Assembly: GCA_900473915.1 (NCBI GenBank)
Contig: UCNG01000004.1
Location: 62,001-126,000, forward strand
Source of the DNA: Hyphomicrobiales bacterium
GTDB taxonomy: Bacteria > Pseudomonadota > Alphaproteobacteria > Rhizobiales > Rhizobiaceae
Direction: 5' to 3'
Length of the DNA: 64,000 bases
Both the position numbers and the translations under genes were made by a program. Below are positions 46,128 to 54,695 of the stretch, piece after piece. Each line of letters opens with the position of its first letter. Position 1 is the stretch's first letter. The notes beneath the pieces are model-generated. The model was not told the DNA's origin and ran no database searches. It was given only the letters and a program-made list of their open reading frames with translations.

Positions 46128-46964
46128 GTGGCGCTGCTCAGCATGAAACGTAATTCGGTGTTGCCAGGGTTTGGGCTGACCCTCGGTTGCACCTTGCTTT
46201 ATCTGGTTGTGATCGTGGCATTGCCGCTGCTGGCCATGATCCTGAAAACGGCAAGCCTTGGCTGGAGCGACTTTTGGAGTATCGTGACTTCAGAGCGGGC
46301 GCTGGCGACTTACAAGATCACCTTGAGCGCTGCTGCGGTGGCGACTGTGTTCAATGGCCTGTTCGGCCTTCTGCTGGCCTGGGTCCTGACTCGATATGAA
46401 TTTCCAGGCAAACGTCTGATCGATGCCGCTGTCGATCTTCCTTTCGCGTTGCCGACTGCCATTGCTGGTTTGGCGCTTGTAACACTGTTCGCCCAGAATG
46501 GCTGGTTCGGGCGGCTTCTTGAGCCGATCGGGGTTAAGGTCGCTTACGCGCCCCTTGGCATCATGATCGCGATGTTTTTCACCAGCATCCCATTTGTCAT
46601 CCGCACGGTTCAGCCTGTCCTTGAGGATATGAGCGCGGATGTGGAAGAGGCTGCGCGCAGCCTTGGGGCCAGTTCCTGGCAGACATTCTCGCATATTATC
46701 TGGCCGACCATCTTTCCGGCTTTCCTTGCGGGCTCGTCGCTTTCCTTTGCGCGCAGCCTTGGCGAATTCGGCTCAATTGTCTTCATCTCGGGCAATCTGC
46801 CCTTCGAAACCGAAGTGACATCGCTGCTCGTTTTCATTCGGTTGGATGAATATGACTATCCGGCCGCGGCTGCGCTTGCATTCGTGATGCTTGTTACGGC
46901 TTTTGTCATGCTTCTTGTAACCAATCTCATTCAGGCAAGGCAGCTTCGTTATGCGGAACGCTAG
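46128..46964 (+). CDS. cysT: Sulfate ABC transporter permease CysT
   Basis: 278-residue inner-membrane permease: PGFGLTLGCTLLYLVVIVALPLLAMILK, DLPFALPTAIAGLALVTLF and the coupling segment EEAARSLGASSWQTFSHIIWPTIFPAFLAGSSLSFARSLGEFGSIVFISGN are CysT/CysU hallmarks. I use GTG 46128 because GGAA lies 7 bp upstream; ATG 46143 has no ribosome site. It overlaps cysW by 14 bp. Confidence 0.92.
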   Translation: MALLSMKRNSVLPGFGLTLGCTLLYLVVIVALPLLAMILKTASLGWSDFWSIVTSERALATYKITLSAAAVATVFNGLFGLLLAWVLTRYEFPGKRLIDAAVDLPFALPTAIAGLALVTLFAQNGWFGRLLEPIGVKVAYAPLGIMIAMFFTSIPFVIRTVQPVLEDMSADVEEAARSLGASSWQTFSHIIWPTIFPAFLAGSSLSFARSLGEFGSIVFISGNLPFETEVTSLLVFIRLDEYDYPAAAALAFVMLVTAFVMLLVTNLIQARQLRYAER

Positions 46965-47781
46965 CGCGAGCATGCAGGCGCGAAATTCAGGGCCGATGCG
47001 TAACCTGCTGATCTGGCTGGCAGCCGGGTTGTCTGTGATCTGTATCGGAGCGCCGCTTGCGGTCATCTTTTCCTATGCTTTCAGCAAGGGTGTCGGTGTC
47101 TTTTTCGGCGAGATATTGAAGCCGGATACGCTCCATGCGGTGTGGCTGACCATTCTGACGGTTATTGTCGTCGTGCCGATAAACATGGCCTTCGGTGTCT
47201 GTGTCGCATGGCTTGTCACCAAGTTCCGTTTTCCGGGCAGGCGGTTGCTGATTACTTTCGTTGAGATACCGTTCTCAGTTTCGCCCATCGTGGCGGGCGT
47301 GACCTATCTCTTCCTCTATGGGTCGCAAGGCCTGCTGGGTCCATTGCTGGAAAGCTATGATATCAAGATCATGTTTACGGTCCCGGCGATTTTTCTTGTC
47401 AGCCTCTTCGTGACTTCGCCTTTTGTCGCGCGTGAATTGATCCCGCTCATGGAAGTGCAGGGAAGCGATGAAGAAGAGGCGGCGCTGACGTTGGGGGCCA
47501 ATGCCTGGCAAACTTTTTTCTATGTCACCTTGCCCAATATCAAATGGGCATTGCTTTATGGTGCGGTGCTTTGCAATGCGCGTGTCATGGGGGAATTTGG
47601 GGCAACGTCAGTTGTGTCGGGCGCAATACGCGGCAAGACAAACACGTTGCCGCTACAGGTGGAATTGCTGTTCAATGACTATAACGTCGCCGGTGCTTTC
47701 GCGGCAGCCTCGACACTGGCATTGATTGCTCTTCTAACTCTTGTTTTGAAGGTTTTGCTTGAGCGCAGGCAGGGCGCGTGA
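46951..47781 (+). CDS. cysW: Sulfate ABC transporter permease CysW
   Basis: 276-residue permease partner of CysT: FGVCVAWLVTKFRFPGRRLLITFVEIPFSVSPIVAGVTYLFLYGSQG and ARELIPLMEVQGSDEEEAALTLGANAWQTFFYVTLPNIKWALLYGAVLCNARVMGEFGATSVVSG match CysW. Expected to form the CysTW channel. The usual third partner, the CysA ATPase, does not follow: a hairpin and a convergent hydrolase gene come next. Confidence 0.92.
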   Translation: MRNASASMQARNSGPMRNLLIWLAAGLSVICIGAPLAVIFSYAFSKGVGVFFGEILKPDTLHAVWLTILTVIVVVPINMAFGVCVAWLVTKFRFPGRRLLITFVEIPFSVSPIVAGVTYLFLYGSQGLLGPLLESYDIKIMFTVPAIFLVSLFVTSPFVARELIPLMEVQGSDEEEAALTLGANAWQTFFYVTLPNIKWALLYGAVLCNARVMGEFGATSVVSGAIRGKTNTLPLQVELLFNDYNVAGAFAAASTLALIALLTLVLKVLLERRQGA

Positions 47782-47787
47782 GTAAGG

Positions 47788-47816
47788 AAGCCGCCCATTC
47801 GAGGAATGGACGGCTT
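47788..47816. terminator. Hairpin between convergent genes (terminator candidate)
   Basis: AAGCCGCCCATTC and GAATGGACGGCTT pair with one mismatch around GAG. Closes cysW and the convergent hydrolase gene; no long T tract. Confidence 0.6.
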
Positions 47817-47820
47817 GCGG

Positions 47821-48384
47821 TCACGCTGCTTGGGAAAGCGTGTTGTTTACCGGTTCTCTGTGAAGAGAGGATGCCAGAATAATTCCCTCCGGCCAGCGGC
47901 TGAATCCGCTTGCCACGTTGATGTGACCGGCATGGCCGAGATCAACGAACCCCGATCCCCACACATGCGAAAGAGCTTCAGCCTTGGCAAAGCTCATATA
48001 TTCATCGTTGCGGCTTGCCACGACGATGGAAGGGAAGCCCAGTTCATGGCGGGGCAGCGGGGCAAAGCTCTGGAAGCGGCTGTCCTTGCGGGCCATGGTC
48101 TCGGCGTCGGCAGGAGCAACGAGAAGCGCGCCTGCCACATGAGCAGCCGATGGGCGACTGGACAGATGGGCGACGAGCGCACAGCCGAGGCTATGGGCAA
48201 CCAGAACTGCGCCCGGATTTTCGGCGAGTTTGGCTTCCAGCGCATGCATCCAGTCGGATAGCACCGGATAATGCCAGTCGTCCTGTTCGACAAGCAATGC
48301 TGACGGATCGTCATGCAACCATTGGCGCTGCCAGTGGCCTGCTTCCGATCCCTTGTAGCCGGGGATGATCAATGTCGCAGGCAT
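47821..48384 (-). CDS. RBBP9/YdeN-family serine hydrolase
   Basis: 187-residue alpha/beta hydrolase: TLIIPGYKGSEAGHWQRQW, nucleophile motif VLVAHSLGCALVAHL (Ser about residue 65), IVVASRNDEYMSFAKAEALS with the catalytic Asp, and GHAGHINVASGFSRWPEG with the catalytic His. All three catalytic residues are visible. Function of bacterial members is poorly known. Single gene, convergent with the sulfate genes. Confidence 0.85.
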   Translation of the reverse strand: MPATLIIPGYKGSEAGHWQRQWLHDDPSALLVEQDDWHYPVLSDWMHALEAKLAENPGAVLVAHSLGCALVAHLSSRPSAAHVAGALLVAPADAETMARKDSRFQSFAPLPRHELGFPSIVVASRNDEYMSFAKAEALSHVWGSGFVDLGHAGHINVASGFSRWPEGIILASSLHREPVNNTLSQAA

Positions 48385-48546
48385 GCGTCTTTCCTCTTGG
48401 ATTAAAGCCTTGGGAGGGCGTTCAATTTCGCGATGCTTGTGCTTTGCGAAACTGGTTCCAAGATAGGCGGCTGAAGCCGCCTTTTTAAGGAAAACAAATT
48501 CAATTTGGAGCGATTATGTGAAAATTATGCTCCACGTCTGGCCTGT

Positions 48547-49497
48547 CTATTTTCGCTGTTTTTCATTCCAGCGCAAAAGAAACTGGGACTTTTCGAACAC
48601 CAGCACTACCACGAGCGACATCGCGAAAGGGATGAGGAGATAGAGCAACCGGAAAACGATTAGCGCAGCCAGCACGTCAGCTTGATTCATATCCGGCAAG
48701 CCGGTCAGGAAAACGAGTTCCAGAACGCCTAGTCCACCTGGAGCGTGCGAGATTAATGCCGCAGAGAATGAGACCAGGAAAATGCCGAGAATGATGAGGA
48801 AACCGGGATTGCCGGCCTCTGGCAAGGCAAAGTAGATGATACCGGCGGCGCCGATCAATTCCAGCGGCGCGACGATGAGCTGCTGCACAACCACCGACAT
48901 ACGTGGATATTCCAGTCGGAAACTGCCGATCTGGAGCGGGCGCAGGCGTAACCAGCTGCCGAAGACATAAAGTAGCACAAATGCCAGCATCAAAAGGGCG
49001 ATGACGATGGAAACGGTCGGCGTCAGCTCCTCGTTGAAACGCATCAGAATGTGCGGTTCCAGCAGAAGAACGACGCTGGAGGTTATGATGACACCAAGAA
49101 TGAAGGTAAAAGAGCAAAAGGCAATCAGGACGGCGATTTCACTGCCAGGCATGCCTTGAGAGGAATAGGCCCGATAGCGCACCACAGCGCCTGAGACGAC
49201 CGAAGCGCCGATATTGTGCGACAAAGCATAGGTGGTGAAGGAACAGAGCGCGATAAACAGCCAGGAAATTTTGCGTTTGAGATGCAGGAGCGCGATACGA
49301 TCGTAGCCTGCAAGCGAACTGTAGGCCAGCAGTGCTGACGCTGTTGCCAGAACCCAATGATGGGCCCGGATCGCGTAAAGACTGTCCAGAACATCCTCAA
49401 GCGAAATGCTGCGAAGTTCGCGATAAAGAAGCCAGGCCGAAACTCCAACTGCGCAAATGCCTATGACCGGCCAGATGTAATCCTTTGCTTTCATCAA
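48547..49497 (-). CDS. YbhN/UPF0104-type membrane protein (LPG-synthase flippase-like)
   Basis: 316 residues, about eight helices. SVVSGAVVRYRAYSSQGMPGSEIAVLIAFCSFTFILG and LISHAPGGLGVLELVFLTGLPDM resemble the lysylphosphatidylglycerol synthase transmembrane (flippase-like) family, UPF0104/YbhN. The synthase domain of MprF is absent, so it would only move or bind a lipid. Its ATG overlaps the stop of the antiporter gene (ATGA), so the two are translated together. Confidence 0.8.
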   Translation of the reverse strand: MMKAKDYIWPVIGICAVGVSAWLLYRELRSISLEDVLDSLYAIRAHHWVLATASALLAYSSLAGYDRIALLHLKRKISWLFIALCSFTTYALSHNIGASVVSGAVVRYRAYSSQGMPGSEIAVLIAFCSFTFILGVIITSSVVLLLEPHILMRFNEELTPTVSIVIALLMLAFVLLYVFGSWLRLRPLQIGSFRLEYPRMSVVVQQLIVAPLELIGAAGIIYFALPEAGNPGFLIILGIFLVSFSAALISHAPGGLGVLELVFLTGLPDMNQADVLAALIVFRLLYLLIPFAMSLVVVLVFEKSQFLLRWNEKQRK

Positions 49498-51338
49498 CCG
49501 GTCACCACACGTTCATGCTTCATATCATCCCCATTTTTGCCCATCATATCGGTCGATCCGTCCGATACTATTCCCATTATGCCGTTCTGCGTTTCGCGTT
49601 CCGAAACGGTGTCGGCCTCGTTCTTTTTGATTTCGGTTCCGATTGCCTTCGCCATGGCGGCTGCAATCTCTTCTTCTCCCAGAATGACCGAGTTTGCGCC
49701 AAGATCATGCAGATATTGTGCCTCTGCTTTTGAACAGGCGCGCACGACGATGTTGATTTCCGGGTTGGCAGCTCGAGCCAGCGCGATCACACGACCGGCC
49801 TCAAAAGCGTTGGGTATCGCGATGACCAGGTTTCGAGCAGCCGACAGGTTGGCTGCCGCCAGTATTTCTGAATCCGAAGCATTGCCGGTAATCGCTTCAA
49901 TACCTTTGTCTTTCGAAGATGCGCTGACTTTCGGCGAATCTTCAATCACGAGAAAAGGTGAAGTTTCCGCCTGCAATCCTCCCGCGATACCCGCGCCAAT
50001 CTGGCCATAGCCAACCACAATCGTGTGTCCGGCCAGCGATGTTTGCGGCAACGGCTCGGGCTCGGAAATGCTGAGTTCGACATCGGCATTCTCGCCGGGC
50101 GTTGTTTCGCTTTTGCTTCGCTTTTCGATCCATGGCCGCATCCGTTCCGCGACGATGAACATGAGCGGATTGAGGAAGATCGAGAGGATTGCGCCCGCGA
50201 GAATGAGATCGCGCCCGGCTGGGGGGAGAAGATTGAGGCTGACGCCTAACCCTGCCAGAATGAATGAGAATTCACCGATTTGCGCAAGGCTTGCCGAAAT
50301 GGTGAGCGCCGTGCTGACCGGACGACGGAAAGCGCGCACGATGAAGAATGCAGCAACGGACTTTCCGACGAGAATAATGGCGAGCGTCCCGAGCAGGGGC
50401 AGCGGATCGCGGACAAGGCTCATCGGATCGAACAGCATGCCGACAGAAATGAAGAACAGCACCGCGAAGGCATCACGCAGGGGGAGGGACTCTTCCGCTG
50501 CCCGATGGCTGAGCTCGGATTCGCTCATGACCATACCCGCGAAGAATGCGCCCAGCGCGAAGGAAACGCCAAAGAGATGTGCAGCGCCGAAAGCCACGCC
50601 CAGCGCAATGGCCAGCACGCCGAGACGAAACAGTTCGCGGGAACCTGTTTGAGCCACGACATTGAGAAGCCACGGTATGACCTTGCGGCCGACAATCAGC
50701 ATCAGCGCGACGAACAGAATGACCTTGGCAATGGTGAGAAGGATGATGCCGCCGATGCCGAGACCGAGCCATGAAACGATGGGGTCGCTTGCCGCTGTCC
50801 CTTCTGCGCGGCCCGTTACGCTGGCGACTGCCGGAAGCAGCACCAGTGCCATGACCATTGCGAGGTCTTCGACGATCAGCCAGCCGACAGCGATGCGTCC
50901 GCGTTCGGTATCGATCAAGCGGCGTTCCTGCATGGCGCGCAGAAGGACGACGGTACTAGCCGTCGAAAGAGCAAGGCCGAAAACGAGGCCCGCCTGCACA
51001 TCCCAGCCGAGCGCGAGGCCGAGACCGGTACCAAGGGCTGCGGCGGCAGCGATCTGCGCAAGTGCGCCGGGTACCGCGATGGCTTTGACGGAAAGAAGAT
51101 CTTTGAGGGAAAAATGTAAGCCTACACCGAACATCAGCAGGATAACGCCGATTTCAGCGAGCTGCAGAATAAGGTCCTGATCTGCAACGAAACCGGGTGT
51201 GTGGGGACCGGCGATGACACCAGCTAGAAGATAGCCGACGAGGGGGGAGGTTTTCAGACGGGTGGCTATCGCACCGAAAATGAAGGCCAGGCATAACCCG
51301 ATGACGATTGTCGCTATCAAAGGCGTGTCATGGGGCAT
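49494..51338 (-). CDS. CPA2-family cation:proton antiporter with RCK domain (YbaL/KefB-like)
   Basis: 614 residues. The membrane part (about residues 1-390, 12-13 helices) includes LVGYLLAGVIAGPHTPGFV, LLMFGVGLHFSLKDLL and GAFFAGMVMSESELSHRAAEESLPLRDAFAVLFFISVGMLFDP. The C-terminal RCK/TrkA-N domain begins TIVVGYGQIGAGIAGGLQAE (about residue 430) and binds nucleotide. This is the YbaL/RosB arrangement: potassium or sodium exchange for protons controlled by a nucleotide-binding domain. The last 50 residues are acidic and methionine-rich. Co-translated with the YbhN-like gene. Confidence 0.87.
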   Translation of the reverse strand: MPHDTPLIATIVIGLCLAFIFGAIATRLKTSPLVGYLLAGVIAGPHTPGFVADQDLILQLAEIGVILLMFGVGLHFSLKDLLSVKAIAVPGALAQIAAAAALGTGLGLALGWDVQAGLVFGLALSTASTVVLLRAMQERRLIDTERGRIAVGWLIVEDLAMVMALVLLPAVASVTGRAEGTAASDPIVSWLGLGIGGIILLTIAKVILFVALMLIVGRKVIPWLLNVVAQTGSRELFRLGVLAIALGVAFGAAHLFGVSFALGAFFAGMVMSESELSHRAAEESLPLRDAFAVLFFISVGMLFDPMSLVRDPLPLLGTLAIILVGKSVAAFFIVRAFRRPVSTALTISASLAQIGEFSFILAGLGVSLNLLPPAGRDLILAGAILSIFLNPLMFIVAERMRPWIEKRSKSETTPGENADVELSISEPEPLPQTSLAGHTIVVGYGQIGAGIAGGLQAETSPFLVIEDSPKVSASSKDKGIEAITGNASDSEILAAANLSAARNLVIAIPNAFEAGRVIALARAANPEINIVVRACSKAEAQYLHDLGANSVILGEEEIAAAMAKAIGTEIKKNEADTVSERETQNGIMGIVSDGSTDMMGKNGDDMKHERVVTG

Positions 51339-51380
51339 CGGGTGCCTTCCCCCTCTGGCTGCTCAATTCTGTATGTGGGA

Positions 51381-51408
51381 GCCGGGCAAGGCCTGAACCT
51401 TGCCCGGC
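51381..51408. other. Stem-loop between secDF and the antiporter gene
   Basis: GCCGGGCAAGG pairs perfectly with CCTTGCCCGGC around CCTGAA, 8 bp after the secDF stop. No T tract on the minus strand, so a strong terminator is uncertain. Confidence 0.55.
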
Positions 51409-51415
51409 AAGCGGG

Positions 51416-53950
51416 TTATTTCTGCGCTGCGGCGCTGTCTTCAATTGCCTGATGGGCTTCCTTGCGATGCTGCCACCAGTTGCCCAGCAGAAGCAGAATC
51501 GGAGCCGCGATGAAGATCGACGACGATGTAGCGATAAAGATACCGAACAGCATCGGCACGGCAAAATTATGAACCGCGCTGCCGCCCCAGATAGCCATCG
51601 GGAGCATACACAGGAATGTTGTTACCGATGTATAAATACAGCGGACCAGTACCTGATTGATACTCATGTCCACGATCTCGCGCAGTGGCTTTGATTTATA
51701 AAGGCGCATGTTTTCACGCATGCGGTCATAAACCACGACCTTATCGTTTACCGAGTAACCGATAGCAGTCAGAAGTGCTGCGATGGCGGTCAGGTTGAAG
51801 TCGAGCTGGAACAGCGCGAAAAAGCCAACCATCTTGGTGGTGTCGAGGACAAGCGTGATGATCGCGCCCATCGCGAAGAACCATTCGAAACGCCACCACA
51901 GATAGATGAGCATACCGAGCGCCGAAAGCACAACGGCGATGAAGCCTGAGCGGGCCAGTTCGCCGGAAACCTTCGGGCCGACGACTTCCGTCCGCTCGAT
52001 TTTCACGCCGGGATCGAGCTCGGTTACGGCCTGGCGCATCTTGTTGACGGCGGCCGTCTGTGCTTCTTCGCCGCCGTCCTGGCGCTGCACCCGGATAAGA
52101 ACATCGTTCGGGCTGCCCGCGGACTGGAGTGCTACTTCACCAAGGCCTAGCGAGCCAAGCTTGGCACGAAGCTGTGCCAGATCCGCAGGTTGTGACGTAA
52201 CGATTTCCGCCTGAATGCCGCCCTTGAAGTCGATGCCGTAATTCAGACCTGGCTTGAAGAACAAGCCAATCGACAGGATGGACAGGACGATCGAGACACC
52301 AATGCCGACGAAGCGAGCGTTCATGAAGCTGATATTCGTCTTTTCGGGAACGAATTTCAGGAGCGGCTCGATAACGAGCACCTTCAGCTTACGCTTGCGA
52401 ACATACCAGGCCATGACCATGCGAACGAGGGTGACGTCCGTGAACATGGAGATTGCGATGCCGAGCATCATGGTGATCGCAAAGCCGCGAACCGGGCCGG
52501 TGCCGAAGGTGAACAGCAGCAAGGTCGAGATCAGCGATGTGACATTCGCATCCACAATGGTGGAGAAGGCGCTATGGAAGCCCTTGTCCAGCGCGGCCAT
52601 GGCTCCGAGACCTCGCCGCGTTTCTTCACGGATACGTTCGTTGATGAGAATGTTCGCGTCAACCGCGATACCAATACCGAGAATGATACCGGCGATACCG
52701 GGCAATGTCAGCGTTGCACCAATAAGGCTCAGGGCCGAGAAGGTGAGCAGGGTGTGGAGCAGAAGCGCGACATTGGCGATGGTTCCCCAGACCCCGTACA
52801 GGAGCTGGATGAAGACCGCGACAAGCACGAAGCCGATGACGCCGGTGATCAAGCCCATCTTGATGGCATCGCCACCAAGATCCGGTCCGACTGTGCGTTC
52901 TTCGATAACGGTCAGCGGAGCGGGTAGGGCGCCTGCACGCAGAAGCGCGGAGAGGACGACCGTGTCCTGAACCGTGAAGCTGCCGGAAATCTGACCCGAC
53001 CCGCCGGTGATCGGTTCGCGGATGACCGGAGCGCTCAGCACCTTGCCATCGAGGACGATTGCAAACGGGCGATTGACGTTCTTTGTGGTGATGTCCGCGA
53101 ACTGACGTGCGCCGAGACTATCGAAACGGAAGGACACAATCGGCTCGTTAGTGCGCTGGTCGAAACCTGCACGCGCGTCGGTAAGACGTTCGCCGGAAAG
53201 CGCGATCTGATCTTCGATCGGATATTTGATGCTCGGGTCTTTGGAATCCGGCATGATGCTTACGCCGGGAGGCGGCGCATCGTTCGGATTGGCGTCAGCG
53301 ACCATATGGAAGCTCATTTTTGCCGTGCTTCCGAGAAGCTGGCGAAGCTGCGCCGGGTCCTGGAGGCCGGGGAGCTGAACGACGATGCGATCCGACCCCA
53401 CACGCTGGATGGAAGGTTCGGCGACGCCAACCTGGTCGACGCGCTGACGGATGATTTCAAGGCTCTGCTGGAGAGCGGCATCGAGGCGGTAGTTGAAGCC
53501 AGCTTCCGTCAGGGTCAGGCGTACCTGATTGTCGTTCGATGCAACATCAATATCGTTGATCGCCGTACCGAAACCGCTGGTGTTGACCTGCGAAATCAGG
53601 GTGCGCAGTGCAGTCTCTGCCTTCGAACGCTGGTCGGCATCAGGGATGGTCACGACAACAGCATCACCGACGGCGCGGATAGACTGCGGCTGGATGCGTT
53701 CTGCGCGCAGCTTGCTGCGGGCATCGTCGAGCAGAGTCCGCAAGCGATCCTTCTTCAGGCTGGCTGCATCGACTTCAAGCACGAGATAGGAGCCGCCGCG
53801 CAGATCGAGGCCGAGCGTGACCTGGCGCTTGGGGAACCAGGACGGCATCGCGTCAAGGTGCTTTTGGGTAAAGAAGTTGGGCAAGGCGATGATAACGCCG
53901 ATCGCAACGATCAGGCTATATAGCACAACCACCCATTTCGAAGTACGCAT
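51416..53950 (-). CDS. secDF: Fused protein-export subunits SecD-SecF
   Basis: 844 residues. SecD part (to about residue 530): first helix SKWVVVLYSLIVAIGVIIALPNF, GLDLRGGSYLVLEVD, periplasmic P1 domain, then GIGIAVDANILINERIREE. SecF part (from about residue 545): GLNYGIDFKGGIQAEI and GYSVNDKVVVYDRMRENM. Twelve helices overall. SecDF uses the proton gradient to pull exported proteins out of the SecYEG channel. The fused form is common in Rhizobiales. No yajC is visible immediately upstream, where it often sits. Confidence 0.95.
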   Translation of the reverse strand: MRTSKWVVVLYSLIVAIGVIIALPNFFTQKHLDAMPSWFPKRQVTLGLDLRGGSYLVLEVDAASLKKDRLRTLLDDARSKLRAERIQPQSIRAVGDAVVVTIPDADQRSKAETALRTLISQVNTSGFGTAINDIDVASNDNQVRLTLTEAGFNYRLDAALQQSLEIIRQRVDQVGVAEPSIQRVGSDRIVVQLPGLQDPAQLRQLLGSTAKMSFHMVADANPNDAPPPGVSIMPDSKDPSIKYPIEDQIALSGERLTDARAGFDQRTNEPIVSFRFDSLGARQFADITTKNVNRPFAIVLDGKVLSAPVIREPITGGSGQISGSFTVQDTVVLSALLRAGALPAPLTVIEERTVGPDLGGDAIKMGLITGVIGFVLVAVFIQLLYGVWGTIANVALLLHTLLTFSALSLIGATLTLPGIAGIILGIGIAVDANILINERIREETRRGLGAMAALDKGFHSAFSTIVDANVTSLISTLLLFTFGTGPVRGFAITMMLGIAISMFTDVTLVRMVMAWYVRKRKLKVLVIEPLLKFVPEKTNISFMNARFVGIGVSIVLSILSIGLFFKPGLNYGIDFKGGIQAEIVTSQPADLAQLRAKLGSLGLGEVALQSAGSPNDVLIRVQRQDGGEEAQTAAVNKMRQAVTELDPGVKIERTEVVGPKVSGELARSGFIAVVLSALGMLIYLWWRFEWFFAMGAIITLVLDTTKMVGFFALFQLDFNLTAIAALLTAIGYSVNDKVVVYDRMRENMRLYKSKPLREIVDMSINQVLVRCIYTSVTTFLCMLPMAIWGGSAVHNFAVPMLFGIFIATSSSIFIAAPILLLLGNWWQHRKEAHQAIEDSAAAQK

Positions 53951-54058
53951 GGATTAAGGTTCCGGTTGGTAAGCCCCAATTGCCACTCGAAGGTGCGGCG
54001 CGGGCATTGTTTTCAATGGCGATAGGATTGGTAAGGGCCAATCATCAAGAATGGCGTA

Positions 54059-54475
54059 TTATGCGCTTTTCGGGGGCGCACGGGCAGAGCCAAAATGTCC
54101 CTGCAAGACCGCAAGGCGCTGGAATTTCCGCGCCGCTTCGGCTGAACCTGTCTTTGGAAGAAAAACGGTCGCCGCTGCAACCGGGAGTGCTGCTCCCGAG
54201 CTGTCGAGATAAGCAACTTTGATCTTGGCTGCTATGGCTTCGATCAGGATCGCCCGCATGGGTTGCGGGGAGGGGGTGGATTGCTGGCGAACAGGCGCTG
54301 ACGGATTACCCTCGACCTGCCTTGCCACAATGCCGCCGGAGTGCCCGCGAGCCGCATCGTCATCGAGTGTTGAAAAATCGACGGCAAAGAGAAAAGCGGT
54401 AAACGACAGAACGCACGTCACGAACAGCATGAAACCATGCCGTTTGTGCTGTTCCGTGTTTTTCATGCCCTTCAT
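54059..54475 (-). CDS. Hypothetical single-pass membrane protein
   Basis: About 138 residues. One N-terminal hydrophobic helix (FMLFVTCVLSFTAFLFAVDF) and a Pro/Ser-rich region, then a hydrophobic middle. No family recognised. Start could be ATG 54475 or ATG 54466 (AAGGGC just before the latter). It lies upstream of secDF on the same strand and may share its transcript. Moderate doubt whether it is a gene. Confidence 0.4.
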   Translation of the reverse strand: MKGMKNTEQHKRHGFMLFVTCVLSFTAFLFAVDFSTLDDDAARGHSGGIVARQVEGNPSAPVRQQSTPSPQPMRAILIEAIAAKIKVAYLDSSGAALPVAAATVFLPKTGSAEAARKFQRLAVLQGHFGSARAPPKSA

Positions 54476-54695
54476 CAAATCGCCAAGACTTTCTTTAGAG
54501 TCTATCCGTGGAGTTGAGCCAGCTTTTCACACTCATTGCGAATCCTCATTAATCATTTGTGTTCGCACGAACAAGGAAATACTGGCATCAAGGCTCGTCT
54601 CATACGCTATTGATCCGCTTCTCGCGCATTCTGAAATCTTGTAAGAACCCTATGCCTTGCAACCGTTTTAGGGCGCTTTATGTTGAAACCATGTC

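Noticed and set aside
50023-50652. Long plus-strand frames opposite the antiporter and secDF genes
   Set aside because: High-GC antisense shadows of strong minus-strand genes; composition unlike real proteins.
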